43,322 nt of DNA from DATLZB01 sp035574175. GTDB lineage: Bacteria > Pseudomonadota > Alphaproteobacteria > Rhizobiales > Hyphomicrobiaceae. Below are positions 18,635 to 26,850 of this stretch, in pieces (positions within the stretch are counted from its first letter, which is position 1; each line of letters starts with the position of its first letter). The notes below the pieces were generated by a model. The model did no database searches, had not been told where the DNA came from, and saw nothing but the letters and a program-made list of their open reading frames with translations. A program made the translations under genes and the position numbers. The stretch spans positions 1 through 43,322 of the forward strand of contig DATLZB010000027.1 of the NCBI GenBank assembly GCA_035574175.1, read 5' to 3'.

Positions 18635-18682
18635 TCACCGCACTGAAAAGCGGTGAAGCCCGGCAAACGTCTCCGTTGCCGG
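18635..18682 (-). promoter_or_regulatory. two hairpins in the rho mRNA leader
   Basis: Upstream of the rho start codon two perfect inverted repeats lie close together. One has 7-bp arms (18635-18641 with 18650-18656, core CACCGC/GCGGTG). The other has 7-bp arms (18660-18666 with 18676-18682, CCGGCAA/TTGCCGG). They sit roughly 100-150 bases before the start and after a likely promoter. Rho genes in other bacteria are attenuated in their leaders, so a regulatory RNA is reasonable but not proven. Confidence 0.35.
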
Positions 18683-18702
18683 CATCCCTTTGCGCGATTC
18701 AA

Positions 18703-18731
18703 AATATAGCAAATCCTTCCCCTGCGCGAAA
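18703..18731 (-). promoter_or_regulatory. candidate promoter of rho
   Basis: On the minus strand TTTCGC (18726-18731) lies 17 bases upstream of TATATT (18703-18708). This short AT-rich patch stands out in a GC-rich gap. Transcription would begin near 18696, giving a leader of about 165 bases. A readthrough transcript from hemE-hemJ is also possible. Confidence 0.3.
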
Positions 18732-18748
18732 GCCCGGATCGAAGCCCG

Positions 18749-19177
18749 TCAAAACGGCTTGACCACCACCAAAACCACGATACCGACCATGATCAGGGTC
18801 GGTATCTCGTTGACCTTGCGGAAGAACGCCGCGCTCTTGTCGCGCCTATCCTGCGCCATTGCCTTCCGCCAACGGGCCAGCTCGTGGTGGAACCAGGTCA
18901 GGCCGCCGACCAGAGCAAACTTGGCCCAGAACCAGTATTCCACATAGACGCCGAGCGACCACGCGAGCAGCGCTCCGCTGACCCATACCACCACCATGGC
19001 CGGGTTCATGATCACGCGCAGCAGCCGGCGCTCCATCACTTTGAATGTCTCGGACTGAGCCGAGCCTGGCTCGGAGTCGGCGTGATAGACCATCAGCCGC
19101 GGCAGGTAGAGGAGCCCGGCCATCCACGAAATCACCGCGATGACGTGCAGCGCCTTGATCCAGAGCACCATCATCAC
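18749..19177 (-). CDS. hemJ: protoporphyrinogen oxidase HemJ
   Basis: HemJ is the small membrane haem-dependent enzyme that oxidises protoporphyrinogen IX to protoporphyrin IX in most Gram-negative bacteria lacking HemG and HemY. The 142-residue sequence MMVLWIKALHVIAVISWMAG opens with the conserved His in the first helix. Four membrane segments can be drawn, the last being LIMVGIVVLVVVKPF. YVEYWFWAKFALV and LTWFHHELARW are typical of the family. The GTG start overlaps the hemE stop by four bases, and an ATG follows at once. It is thus coupled to hemE. Confidence 0.92.
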   Translation of the reverse strand: MMMVLWIKALHVIAVISWMAGLLYLPRLMVYHADSEPGSAQSETFKVMERRLLRVIMNPAMVVVWVSGALLAWSLGVYVEYWFWAKFALVGGLTWFHHELARWRKAMAQDRRDKSAAFFRKVNEIPTLIMVGIVVLVVVKPF

Positions 19178-20265
19178 GGCTCTGCCCGCCGAACCAAAGC
19201 AACGAGCTCAGCGACGTGCTCAGGAGGTGTTTGGGGCAAGATGCCGTGGCCCAAATTGAAGATGAACGGCAACCCCCTGGCCTCTTCCAGAACACCTTCG
19301 ACACCGTCGCGCAGGGCACGCCCTCCGGCGACCAGCGCCACCGGATCGAGATTACCCTGGATGACGGTCGGGCGATCGCCGAGGAGCCTGCGCAGTACTG
19401 CAATTGGCGTTGCCGTGTCGCAGCCGATGCCGTCAACGCCGGTGGCGCTGACGTAGCGGTGTCCATACACGCTTGCGCCCCGCGGAAAACCGATCACCGG
19501 CACCATCGGATGGCGCGCCTTGAGTCCTGCCATGAGCCGCGCAGTGGGCGCCACGACCCACCTCTCGAACTCGCTTTGCGGCAGGCTCCCCGCCCAGCTG
19601 TCGAAGATCTGCACCACACCGGCGCCTGCCGCGACTTGCCCAGACAAATATCCGATCGATGTCTCAGTAAGCAGGTCGATCAGGCTCTGAAAGCCCGCTG
19701 GGTCCCGATACGCCCACAGGCGCGCGTCGGCCTGATCGGAACTGCCCTGCCCAGCCACCATGTAGCTCGCAACAGTCCACGGCCCCCCGCAGAAACCGAT
19801 AAGACCGACCCCGGACGGCAGCCGCTCCCGAACCCTGCCAACCGCCTCGAACACCGGTCCAAACCGCTGCCCGACCCCCTGCGGATCGAGCCGGCGAAGC
19901 TCCCGCGCTGACCTAATCGGCTCAAGCCGCGGCCCCTCGCCGTCACGAAACTCGACCCGTTGCCCAAGCGCATGGGCAACAACCAGGATATCGGAAAACA
20001 GGATCGCGGCATCGAAGCCGAACCGCCGTACCGGCTGCAGTGTTACCTCCGCAGCGAGCTCAGGCGAATAGCAGAGATCAAGGAAGCTGCCGGCCCTTGC
20101 CCTGACCTCCCGGTACTCCGGCAGATAGCGGCCGGCCTGCCGCATCAGCCAGATCGGCGGCGGCCACAGCACCCGTCCGGTGAACGGAACGAGGAGCCGG
20201 CATTTGTCCGTCGGCGGTCCCGAACCGGCACCCAAGCCTCCATCGCCTCCCGTTCTGTCCTTCAT
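19174..20265 (-). CDS. hemE: uroporphyrinogen III decarboxylase HemE
   Basis: HemE decarboxylates the four acetate side chains of uroporphyrinogen III to give coproporphyrinogen III. The family signature PIWLMRQAGRYLPEY lies at about 37-51. GFCGGPWTVASYM and VQIFDSWAG are the next conserved regions, and GNLDPVAL lies near the end. The first 25 residues are Gly-rich and variable; the family normally begins about 15-20 residues before the signature, so the true start could be slightly later. The gene borders the proposed chromosomal origin and points away from it. Confidence 0.97.
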   Translation of the reverse strand: MKDRTGGDGGLGAGSGPPTDKCRLLVPFTGRVLWPPPIWLMRQAGRYLPEYREVRARAGSFLDLCYSPELAAEVTLQPVRRFGFDAAILFSDILVVAHALGQRVEFRDGEGPRLEPIRSARELRRLDPQGVGQRFGPVFEAVGRVRERLPSGVGLIGFCGGPWTVASYMVAGQGSSDQADARLWAYRDPAGFQSLIDLLTETSIGYLSGQVAAGAGVVQIFDSWAGSLPQSEFERWVVAPTARLMAGLKARHPMVPVIGFPRGASVYGHRYVSATGVDGIGCDTATPIAVLRRLLGDRPTVIQGNLDPVALVAGGRALRDGVEGVLEEARGLPFIFNLGHGILPQTPPEHVAELVALVRRAEP

Positions 20266-20486
20266 TTCTAGATTTCACAACCTTCCCGGTTTCTGTTTTG
20301 ACTCTTAATCCGTGAGTTGTGGCAATTCCCACCGCGTCCCTGCGTCTCCCACAAATTCCTCGACCTGTTACGGCACCCTGCCTAGCCCTGGTATATGCCT
20401 CGCCCCATCACCACAAGAGCCGCCGTTATCGCCCTGACGTCAACGCCTTGTGGCAAGCAGCATCGACCACATCGGTCCGGCCTCGC

Positions 20487-20495
20487 TGTGGATGA
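20487..20495 (-). promoter_or_regulatory. DnaA-box-like site
   Basis: On the minus strand this reads TCATCCACA, one base off TTATCCACA. Confidence 0.4.
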
Positions 20496-20589
20496 CCCTG
20501 GGATGTTTCCGTGCACTGCACGCCAATCGACAAAGGCTCGCGTTTGGCGCACCTTCATTCTCCCACGCAGGTGATCCTGGGGAAGCCGC

Positions 20590-20598
20590 TGTGGATGC
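20590..20598 (-). promoter_or_regulatory. DnaA-box-like site, weak
   Basis: On the minus strand this reads GCATCCACA, two bases off TTATCCACA. It shares the ten-mer GCTGTGGATG with the site at 20487. Confidence 0.3.
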
Positions 20599-20658
20599 CC
20601 GGCCCGGGCCGGGTCTCCACCGCCCCGGAAGATCGATTGGTCGGGACAACACTGCACG

Positions 20659-20667
20659 TTCTCCACA
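20659..20667 (+). promoter_or_regulatory. DnaA-box-like site next to ppsR
   Basis: TTCTCCACA differs from TTATCCACA at one base. It ends one base before the ppsR start codon, so a DnaA-type contact here could also affect ppsR expression. Confidence 0.35.
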
Positions 20668-20668
20668 A

Positions 20669-21526
20669 ATGCCTCACACCCTTCCGAGCTACTTTCATCT
20701 GCACCTCATATCGGACGCCACCGGTGAGACGCTGACCACGATTGCCAAGGCCGCCGCCGTTCAGTACGCCGACGTGCGACCGATTGAGCATGTGTACCCG
20801 CTTGTGCGCACCCGCCGGCAGATAGAGCGTGTGCTGCAGGAGATCGCTTCCGCCCCGGGTATCGTGCTCTACACAATTGTAAACAAGGAGTTGACGAGCG
20901 AGCTCGAGCGCCGATGCAAGGAGCTGCAGATTCCCTGCCTTCATGTCCTGCAACCGATCATGAAAGTGTTCGAGAGTTATCTTGGCGCGCCTCAGAAGCC
21001 GGTCGTCGCAGGTCAGCATGTGCTTGATCAGGACTACTTCCGTCGCATCGACGCCCTGAACTTCACCATGGCGCACGACGACGGCCGCTTGCCCGAGGAC
21101 CTCAACGAGGCGGATATCATTATCCTCGGCGTCTCGCGTACCTCCAAGACCCCGACCAGCATTTATCTCGCCCAGCGGGGCTTCAAGACCGCCAATCTGC
21201 CGCTTGTGCCATCGATAGAGCTGCCGGCAGCGCTGACTGGGCCGCACCGGGCCCTGATCGTCGGCCTCGTGGCCTCGCCCGAGCGAATCGCTGAGATCCG
21301 CCGCAATCGGGTGCGACTGCTCTCCGACCGCCCGCTCGAGGAGTACGTGGATCGCAACGTGATTGCCGAGGAAGTGGCGCACTCGCGCCGGGTCTGTGCC
21401 CGCCACGGATGGCCGGTCATAGACGTGACGCGCCGGTCGGTCGAGGAAACCGCCGCCACCATTCTGAAATTCTACCACGACCGCGAAGCTCGGGGCGAGG
21501 GCGTGGGAAAGGTTGGCGATGGCTGA
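20669..21526 (+). CDS. ppsR: PPDK/PEP-synthase regulatory protein (DUF299)
   Basis: This is the bifunctional ADP-dependent kinase and phosphotransferase that inactivates and reactivates pyruvate phosphate dikinase or PEP synthase. The 285-residue protein starts MPHTLPSYFHLHLISDATGETL, the usual N-terminus. The P-loop-like motif GVSRTSKTPTS is at about 154-164. VPSIELPAAL and GLVASPERIAEIR are conserved in the family. The frame continues upstream to 20450, but that part crosses the origin region and has no family match. It corresponds to RP001 beside the Caulobacter origin. It overlaps maf by eight bases. Confidence 0.92.
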   Translation: MPHTLPSYFHLHLISDATGETLTTIAKAAAVQYADVRPIEHVYPLVRTRRQIERVLQEIASAPGIVLYTIVNKELTSELERRCKELQIPCLHVLQPIMKVFESYLGAPQKPVVAGQHVLDQDYFRRIDALNFTMAHDDGRLPEDLNEADIIILGVSRTSKTPTSIYLAQRGFKTANLPLVPSIELPAALTGPHRALIVGLVASPERIAEIRRNRVRLLSDRPLEEYVDRNVIAEEVAHSRRVCARHGWPVIDVTRRSVEETAATILKFYHDREARGEGVGKVGDG

Positions 21527-22136
21527 AGCAACCCATGCCGAGCTGATCCTCGCTTCCGCGAGCTCGGCACGCCGAGCGCTGCTGGAAGCGGCCGGGCTGG
21601 CGTTCCGCGTCGAGCCCTCGCACATCGACGAGCCGGCTCTCCGCCAAAAGCTGCTCCTTGAACCGGACACGGCGAGGCCCGCGCGCGTTGCATCGGAGCT
21701 CGCCTTCGCCAAGGCACGGCAGGTGAGCTGTGACCACAGGCGGACGCTCGTCATTGGTGCGGACCAAGTGCTGAACCTCGCCGGCAAGATACTGCCCAAG
21801 CCGCGCGAGGCGGGCGAAGCGCGTGCCATGCTGATGGAGCTGCGCGGGCGAACGCATCACCTGCACACCACGGTTGCCCTTGCTGCCGCCGGCGACATCG
21901 TTTGGAGCCATTGTGAAACGGCCTCGCTGACCGTGCGCCCGTTCTCCGAGGCCTTCCTTGAGGAGTACCTGGCGCGGCTGGGCGCCCGCGTCTGCAATTC
22001 TCCGGGCGGCTACGAGATCGAGGCACTCGGAATCCGGCTCTTCGAGCGCATCGAAGGGGATTACTTCGGGATCCTTGGCCTACCGTTGCTGCCGCTGCTT
22101 GCCGAGCTCAGATCGCGGGGCTTCCTGACCGATTGA
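21519..22136 (+). CDS. maf: Maf-family nucleotide pyrophosphatase
   Basis: Maf proteins hydrolyse non-canonical or pyrimidine nucleoside triphosphates and have been linked to septum inhibition. This 205-residue copy has ILASASSARRALLEAAG at the start, the catalytic GADQVL (the Asp acts as base), ELRGRTHHLHTT, and YEIEALGIRLFERIEGDYF, which all match the family. The ATG at 21519 follows an AAAGG ribosome-binding sequence; a TTG two codons earlier is less likely. The subclass cannot be fixed with certainty. It overlaps ppsR and precedes coaE. Confidence 0.92.
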   Translation: MAEATHAELILASASSARRALLEAAGLAFRVEPSHIDEPALRQKLLLEPDTARPARVASELAFAKARQVSCDHRRTLVIGADQVLNLAGKILPKPREAGEARAMLMELRGRTHHLHTTVALAAAGDIVWSHCETASLTVRPFSEAFLEEYLARLGARVCNSPGGYEIEALGIRLFERIEGDYFGILGLPLLPLLAELRSRGFLTD

Positions 22137-22161
22137 ATTTGGACGGGCGCTGAGAGGACCG

Positions 22162-22776
22162 ATGCTGGTGATCGGACTGACGGGCTCCGCCGGGATGGGC
22201 AAGTCGACAGTCGCGGCGCATGTGCGCGCCCGCGGCATTCCCGTATTCGATGCGGATGCTGAGGTTCACCGGCTCTACGAGGGAAGCGCGGTGCCGAAGA
22301 TCGAGAAGGCCTTTCCTGGCACAACGCGCGACGGCCGCGTTGATCGGCAGAAGCTGTCCGCTGCCCTGCTTCGCAGCCCGGACAGCCTGAGGCGCCTGGA
22401 GGCGATCGTCCACCCACTGGTGGAGGCAGCCGAGCGCAGCTTTCTTCACCGGTGCTTCGCGCAAGGGGCGGCCATGGCCGTGCTCGAGATCCCGCTGCTC
22501 TTCGAGACCGGCGGTGACGCCCGCGTCGATGTTACCATCGTGGTAAGCGCGCCTGCTGCCATGCAACGAGACCGCATGCTAGCCCGTCCTGGCATGACGG
22601 TGGAAAAGCTCGACGCTCTGCTCTCGCGCCAGCTCCCCGATGCCGAGAAGCGCACCCGGGCGGATTTCGTCATCGACACCGGGGGGACCATCTCCGAGAC
22701 ACTGGCGCAGACCGACCGAATCATCGAAATGCTCAAACACCGGCAAGGCTCAGCCTTTGCACGCTGCTGGGCCTAA
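22162..22776 (+). CDS. coaE: dephospho-CoA kinase CoaE
   Basis: CoaE phosphorylates the 3'-hydroxyl of dephospho-CoA, the last step of CoA synthesis. The P-loop GSAGMGKST is at 8-16. FDADAEVHRLY, LEAIVHPLV and VLEIPLLFETG are family motifs. The protein is 204 residues. It follows maf by 25 bp; in many rhizobia aroE stands between these two, and it is absent here. dnaQ follows within 35 bp, so maf-coaE-dnaQ is probably one operon. Confidence 0.96.
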   Translation: MLVIGLTGSAGMGKSTVAAHVRARGIPVFDADAEVHRLYEGSAVPKIEKAFPGTTRDGRVDRQKLSAALLRSPDSLRRLEAIVHPLVEAAERSFLHRCFAQGAAMAVLEIPLLFETGGDARVDVTIVVSAPAAMQRDRMLARPGMTVEKLDALLSRQLPDAEKRTRADFVIDTGGTISETLAQTDRIIEMLKHRQGSAFARCWA

Positions 22777-22810
22777 GGCGCCGGACGAGGCAGAGGGACC
22801 GACGCGACAG

Positions 22811-23539
22811 TTGACGCTGCGAGAGATCGTTCTGGATACCGAGACCACTGGTCTCGATGCAAAGGGCGGTGACCGACTGATCGAGCTTGGCTGTATCGAG
22901 CTCGTCAACCGCTTTCCGAGCGGACGTACGCTGCACCACTACTGCGAGCCGGAAGGCCGCGCCATTCACCCCGACGCCGAGGCGGTGCACGGTATCTCCG
23001 CCGACTTCCTCAAGGACAAGCCGCCGTTCCGTGCCGTCGTCGACGAGGTGCTGGCGTTCATCGACGGAGCGCCGCTGGTCATTCACAACGCGGCCTTCGA
23101 CATTGCCTTTCTCAACCTTGAACTGGAACGCGCCGGACGCCCCCCGATCCCCGCCGAACGCGTTATCGACACGCTGGCCCTTGCCCGCCGCAAGCACCCG
23201 GCCGGTCCCAACTCGCTGGATGCCCTGTGTAAGCGCTACGGCATCGACAGCTCCAAGCGCACTAAGCACGGCGCACTGACCGACGCGGCCCTGCTGGCCG
23301 AGGTCTACATCGAGCTGCTTGGCGAGCGGCAGGCGGCCCTTGAGCTGACCGGGCTATCGCCTCTGGCCGAGGATCGAGAACTCGTCCGCCCGGGGGCCGT
23401 TGTCCGCTCAAGACCTTTACCGCCGCGGCTTACCGCTGAGCAAGAGGCCGCCCATCGCGCCTTCGTGGCCGAGCTTGGGTCGAGAGCCATTTGGCTGCGC
23501 TATGAGGAAGGCGCCGGCGCCGGCGATGCCGCGGCCTGA
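22811..23539 (+). CDS. dnaQ: DNA polymerase III epsilon subunit DnaQ
   Basis: DnaQ is the 3'-5' proofreading exonuclease of the replicase. The DEDDh motifs are all present: ExoI VLDTETTGL (Asp and Glu at residues 9 and 11), ExoII HNAAFDIAFL and ExoIII HGALTDAALL. The C-terminal part binds the polymerase subunit. I use TTG at 22811 (TLREIVLD is the conserved start), giving 242 residues. The reading frame is open further upstream inside coaE, but with no family match; a GAGGGA lies before the TTG at a rather long distance. Confidence 0.92.
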   Translation: MTLREIVLDTETTGLDAKGGDRLIELGCIELVNRFPSGRTLHHYCEPEGRAIHPDAEAVHGISADFLKDKPPFRAVVDEVLAFIDGAPLVIHNAAFDIAFLNLELERAGRPPIPAERVIDTLALARRKHPAGPNSLDALCKRYGIDSSKRTKHGALTDAALLAEVYIELLGERQAALELTGLSPLAEDRELVRPGAVVRSRPLPPRLTAEQEAAHRAFVAELGSRAIWLRYEEGAGAGDAAA

Positions 23540-23548
23540 CGGCAGGCC

Positions 23549-24049
23549 TCAGGCCTGGGGGTTGTCGTTGCTCGCCTTGCCCTGTTGCTGGCGCCGCACA
23601 TAAAGACCGGCAAAGTCGATGGGATCGAGCATTAGGGGAGGAAAGCCTCCCTCGCGCGTGAGGTCGGCGATGAGCCGGCGCAGAAACGGGAACAGCAAGG
23701 TCGGCCCATTGATCAGCAGGAACGGTTCGAGTGCCTGTTTCGGCATGTTTTCGATCTTGAACAAGCCGGCGTAAACAACCTCCAGATCATAGATTACGCC
23801 CGCTTTGTTGACGGCCTGCGCCTTGAAGTCGATGGCGCTCTCAAACAGGCTCTCCTTCACCGTCTTGGCGTTGACGTTGACCTCGATCTTCAGATTGGGG
23901 TCCTCGCCGGGACCGCTGAGCAGGCGCTCGACGTTGGGGTTCTCGAAGGAAAGGTCCTTCACGTACTGGGCAACGATGCGGGCCTGCATCGGCGGCTGCT
24001 TGGGTCCGTTGGAGCCGTCGGGCGGCTTGTTGGGAAGATTGTCAGCCAT
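23549..24049 (-). CDS. secB: protein-export chaperone SecB
   Basis: SecB holds preproteins unfolded and delivers them to SecA. The 166-residue protein has the alphaproteobacterial N-terminus with a Pro-rich lead, then IVAQYVKDLSFENPN, NLKIEVNVNAKTV, EVVYAGLFKIEN and LLFPFLRRLIADLTREGGFPPL (taken here in shorter parts as LLFPFLRRLIADL and TREGGFPPL). The end MLDPIDFAGLYVRR is standard. It converges on dnaQ with only nine bases between stop codons, and has no adjacent sec gene. Confidence 0.96.
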   Translation of the reverse strand: MADNLPNKPPDGSNGPKQPPMQARIVAQYVKDLSFENPNVERLLSGPGEDPNLKIEVNVNAKTVKESLFESAIDFKAQAVNKAGVIYDLEVVYAGLFKIENMPKQALEPFLLINGPTLLFPFLRRLIADLTREGGFPPLMLDPIDFAGLYVRRQQQGKASNDNPQA

Positions 24050-24166
24050 CGAGACCCGTCTCCGCCGCTCCAGGTTGGTGCTCGCCGCCGATCGGCCGCC
24101 GTACGTTGGCTAACATGCAGCCGAACGGCCTGCAAATGCGATTGCGGCACACCGCCGCTGGCCCGC

Positions 24167-24655
24167 TCACCCCCGTCGATCTCTGGGTTTGGCCTTTGGC
24201 GGCGCATCTTCGATGCGCTCGAACTCGCCCTCGATGACGACCCCGTCGTCCTCGTGTTCATCGAGCTGGTTGCGCTGCCGCCTTAGAAACGAGCGCCCCC
24301 GCTGGATCAGGCGGTCGAACACCCAGGACGCCATGCGGCGTCGGAACATCGGCACCAGAAGGAGCAGTCCGGCGGCGTCGGTGATCAGTCCCGGGGTCAG
24401 CAGGAGCGCACCAGCGAGAAGCAGCATGACACCATCGGTCACCGGCTCTATCGGCAGTTCCCCGTGCTCGACGGAGGCGAAGGCACGGCTGAGGGCAGCG
24501 AGCCCCTGCCGGTGCAGGATCGCCGTCCCCGCGATTGCGGTGACAACGACGATAAGAACGGTCGGCCACAGACCGATCAGCTGGCCGACCTTGATGAGCA
24601 CCACCAGCTCGAGCAGCGGGACGGCGATGAACAGCAGCAGCAAGGCAACGCGCAT
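24167..24655 (-). CDS. fxsA: FxsA-family membrane protein
   Basis: FxsA is a small cytoplasmic membrane protein; overproduction in E. coli relieves exclusion of phage T7 by the F plasmid. This 162-residue copy starts MRVALLLLFIAVPLLELVVL, then IGLWPTVLIVVVTAIAG, and has a third hydrophobic region at DGVMLLLAGALLLTPGLITDA (in part). The end is charged and variable. It faces timA across a 235-bp divergent gap, which I see no special structure in. Cellular function is not known. Confidence 0.9.
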   Translation of the reverse strand: MRVALLLLFIAVPLLELVVLIKVGQLIGLWPTVLIVVVTAIAGTAILHRQGLAALSRAFASVEHGELPIEPVTDGVMLLLAGALLLTPGLITDAAGLLLLVPMFRRRMASWVFDRLIQRGRSFLRRQRNQLDEHEDDGVVIEGEFERIEDAPPKAKPRDRRG

Positions 24656-24890
24656 ATGGCCGTCTTGAGCCCTGGCACACGCCCAATGGGGCGGGGAATT
24701 CGACCGGCTTCCGGCCGGGAAGGTCTTGGTGGTTGGCGAGCGCTGGCTAAAGCCTTAGATTGTCGCTGCGCCCGCAAGCAAGCGACGGCCATCGCATCCA
24801 TGTCGATCGCTTGGGCAGAGGCCTAGTCTCCACCGTGCGGCGATCATACATTACTATCTCGGCTCGGTCATTGGCGAGAAAGCACCCTCG

Positions 24891-25619
24891 ATGGACGGTA
24901 GGATCGATCTGGTCACGCTGATCTCGCTGATCGTAGCCGTGGTCGCGATTTGGAAGTTGCGCAGCGTGCTGGGTAGGCGCACTGGCGACGACGAGGCGAG
25001 GATCGAGCAACGGATAAGGGCCCAGCAGGCGCGCGAGCAAGCGGCCGGCCGGGACAAAGTTGTGACCCTGCCGCGGCGCGACGTTGAAGAGGCAGGCCCG
25101 GCCCGTACGGACCAAGCCACGATCTCCGAGGTTGAGGCTCGACTGAAGACCTATGCCTCGGATCCCGCCGTGGAGCGCGGCCTGCTTGCCATTCTGCGCG
25201 CCGAACCCTCTTTCGACCCGGAGCATTTCCTCTCCGGTGCGAAGCAGGCTTACGAGATGATCGTGACCGCCTTCGCCGAAGGCAACCGCAAGATTCTGAA
25301 GGACCTGCTGAGCCGCGAAGTCTTCGACGGCTTTACCGCCGCCATTGCCGAGCGGGAGAAGCGTGGCGAGCAGATCGACCAGAGCTTCGTCGGCATCAAT
25401 CGGGCCGACATCGTCGAGGCCGAGCTCAAGAACGGCATTGCCCAGATCACGGTCAAGTTCGTGAGCCAGCTTATCTCCGCCACGCGCGACCGCTCAGGAG
25501 AAGTCATCCACGGCGATCCGCAGCGGATCAAGGAGGTTACCGACATTTGGAGCTTCGCCCGCGAAGTCGCCTCGCGCAATCCCAACTGGCGCCTTGTCGC
25601 TACCCAGTCTGCGAACTAG
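24891..25619 (+). CDS. timA: Tim44/TimA family protein
   Basis: This 242-residue protein has one N-terminal membrane anchor (LVTLISLIVAVVAIWKL) followed by a charged linker and a C-terminal Tim44-like domain starting near DPEHFLSGAKQAYEMIVTAF. It resembles the alphaproteobacterial TimA, an inner-membrane relative of the mitochondrial import protein Tim44. In bacteria its partners are unknown. A GAGAAAG ribosome-binding sequence precedes the ATG. mltA follows 37 bp later, a neighbour pair often kept in rhizobia. Confidence 0.92.
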   Translation: MDGRIDLVTLISLIVAVVAIWKLRSVLGRRTGDDEARIEQRIRAQQAREQAAGRDKVVTLPRRDVEEAGPARTDQATISEVEARLKTYASDPAVERGLLAILRAEPSFDPEHFLSGAKQAYEMIVTAFAEGNRKILKDLLSREVFDGFTAAIAEREKRGEQIDQSFVGINRADIVEAELKNGIAQITVKFVSQLISATRDRSGEVIHGDPQRIKEVTDIWSFAREVASRNPNWRLVATQSAN

Positions 25620-25656
25620 AACCCCCGTCATGTACTGAGACACGGGAGAGGTCCGC

Positions 25657-26850
25657 GTGGCGACGGCACCCTGGCTGCTTGCTGCGGCGATGATCCTGAT
25701 GCCAACCGGCGCACCTACGGCTCAACCGAAAGACAGCGCGCGCAAGGTGGAATTCACCCCCGTAAGGTTCGACGAGCTCCCGGGGTGGTCCCGCGACGAC
25801 CATGTGGCGGCGCTGAAGACCTTCCTCAAGTCGTGCGAGCGGGTAAAGGCGCTGGCCGAACGGGGAGCTCCCGCAGGCCGGGCGGTGCCGGCTCCCGGCC
25901 TGCTGCTTGCCTGCAGCGAAGCCGCGGCCCTTCCGACGCGCAAGCTTGTGCCTGTCGAGGCACGGTCCTTCTTCGAGCACTTCTTCGAACCCCACCGCGT
26001 TCGCCACGGCCAGACCCAGGGCCTCCTAACCGGCTACTACGAGCCTGTGCTCGAAGGCTCGCGCGTTCCGACCGAGCGCTTCAAGACACCCGTCTACCGC
26101 CGGCCCCCGGACCTGGTGGACGTGATCGACGAGACCATGCGGGGCGCGGCCGCAGGCCGGCTCACGCACCTGCGCCGCGTTGGCGACCGGCTCGAACCCT
26201 ATCCTACTCGCGCCGACATCGAGCAGGGTGCCCTGAGCGGCATGGGCCTTGAACTTGTCTATCTGGCCGACCCGGTCGATGCCTTCTTCATGCATGTGCA
26301 GGGCTCGGGCCGCATCAAGCTTACAGACGGCACCAGCATCCGCATCGGGTATGACGGCAAAAACGGTCATCCGTATACATCCATCGGCCGCTATCTGATC
26401 GACCAGGGTCTGCTCGACGCCGACAAGATCTCTCTCGCCAGCCTCGCCAAATGGCTACGCGCGGAGCCCGAGCGCGGCCGGCGGGTGATGTGGCAGAACG
26501 CGTCGTTCGTCTTCTTCCGCGAACTCGACAAGAATGCCGGCGCACCCAAGGGAGCGCTTGGCGTTCCACTTACGCCCGGCCGCAGCCTTGCGGTAGACGC
26601 CAGCGTCCATGTGCTGGGCTCCCCCATCTTTGTCAGCTCGCCGACACTCACGCACGCCGAAAGCGGCGGTCCGTTTGCGCGCCTGATGATTGCCCAGGAT
26701 GTCGGCTCGGCCATTAAGGGCCCCGAGCGCGGCGATATCTATTTTGGCTCCGGCGCAGCAGCCGGCAGGCTCGCCGGCATCACCAGGCATCCCGGCAACT
26801 TCTTTGCTCTTCTGCCGCGTGACCCAGGGACGGGGGCAGCCACGCCGTGA
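25657..26850 (+). CDS. mltA: membrane-bound lytic murein transglycosylase A
   Basis: MltA cleaves the beta-1,4 bond of peptidoglycan strands to form 1,6-anhydro-muramic acid. The protein has 397 residues, with a signal peptide (WLLAAAMILMPTGAPTAQ) but no lipobox, so it is probably periplasmic. FMHVQGSGRIKL, IRIGYDGKNGHPYTSIG and VHVLGSPIFV are family motifs; DIYFGSGAAAG is in the C-terminal 3D-type domain. The start is GTG, six bases after CGGGAGAGG, a strong ribosome-binding site. The stop overlaps the start of the Smr gene by four bases (GTGA). Confidence 0.94.
   Translation: MATAPWLLAAAMILMPTGAPTAQPKDSARKVEFTPVRFDELPGWSRDDHVAALKTFLKSCERVKALAERGAPAGRAVPAPGLLLACSEAAALPTRKLVPVEARSFFEHFFEPHRVRHGQTQGLLTGYYEPVLEGSRVPTERFKTPVYRRPPDLVDVIDETMRGAAAGRLTHLRRVGDRLEPYPTRADIEQGALSGMGLELVYLADPVDAFFMHVQGSGRIKLTDGTSIRIGYDGKNGHPYTSIGRYLIDQGLLDADKISLASLAKWLRAEPERGRRVMWQNASFVFFRELDKNAGAPKGALGVPLTPGRSLAVDASVHVLGSPIFVSSPTLTHAESGGPFARLMIAQDVGSAIKGPERGDIYFGSGAAAGRLAGITRHPGNFFALLPRDPGTGAATP

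Larger units (their letters stand above)
20266..20668. other. candidate chromosomal origin of replication (oriC)
   Basis: This 403-bp gene-free gap lies between hemE and the DUF299 gene ppsR, the same neighbours that flank the Caulobacter and Rickettsia origins (hemE / RP001 type). Nearly all genes on both sides point away from it. Inside are DnaA-box-like sequences near 20487, 20590 and 20659, the exact ten-mer GCTGTGGATG twice (20485 and 20588), the nine-mer TTGTGGCAA twice (20317 and 20448), an AT-richer stretch at about 20261-20325 and one GACTC (GANTC) site at 20300. No full CtrA box (TTAA-N7-TTAA) was found. The gap must also hold the promoters of both neighbours. Confidence 0.65.

Noticed and set aside
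20305..20308. TTAA as part of a CtrA box
   Set aside because: No second TTAA lies seven bases away, so the full TTAA-N7-TTAA motif is not present.
20555..21829. 424-residue open frame antisense to ppsR and maf
   Set aside because: It spans two recognised genes on the other strand and has no recognisable domain.
23540..23560. CAGGCCT repeats at the dnaQ/secB junction as a terminator
   Set aside because: The arms are too close to form a loop and no T-tract follows.
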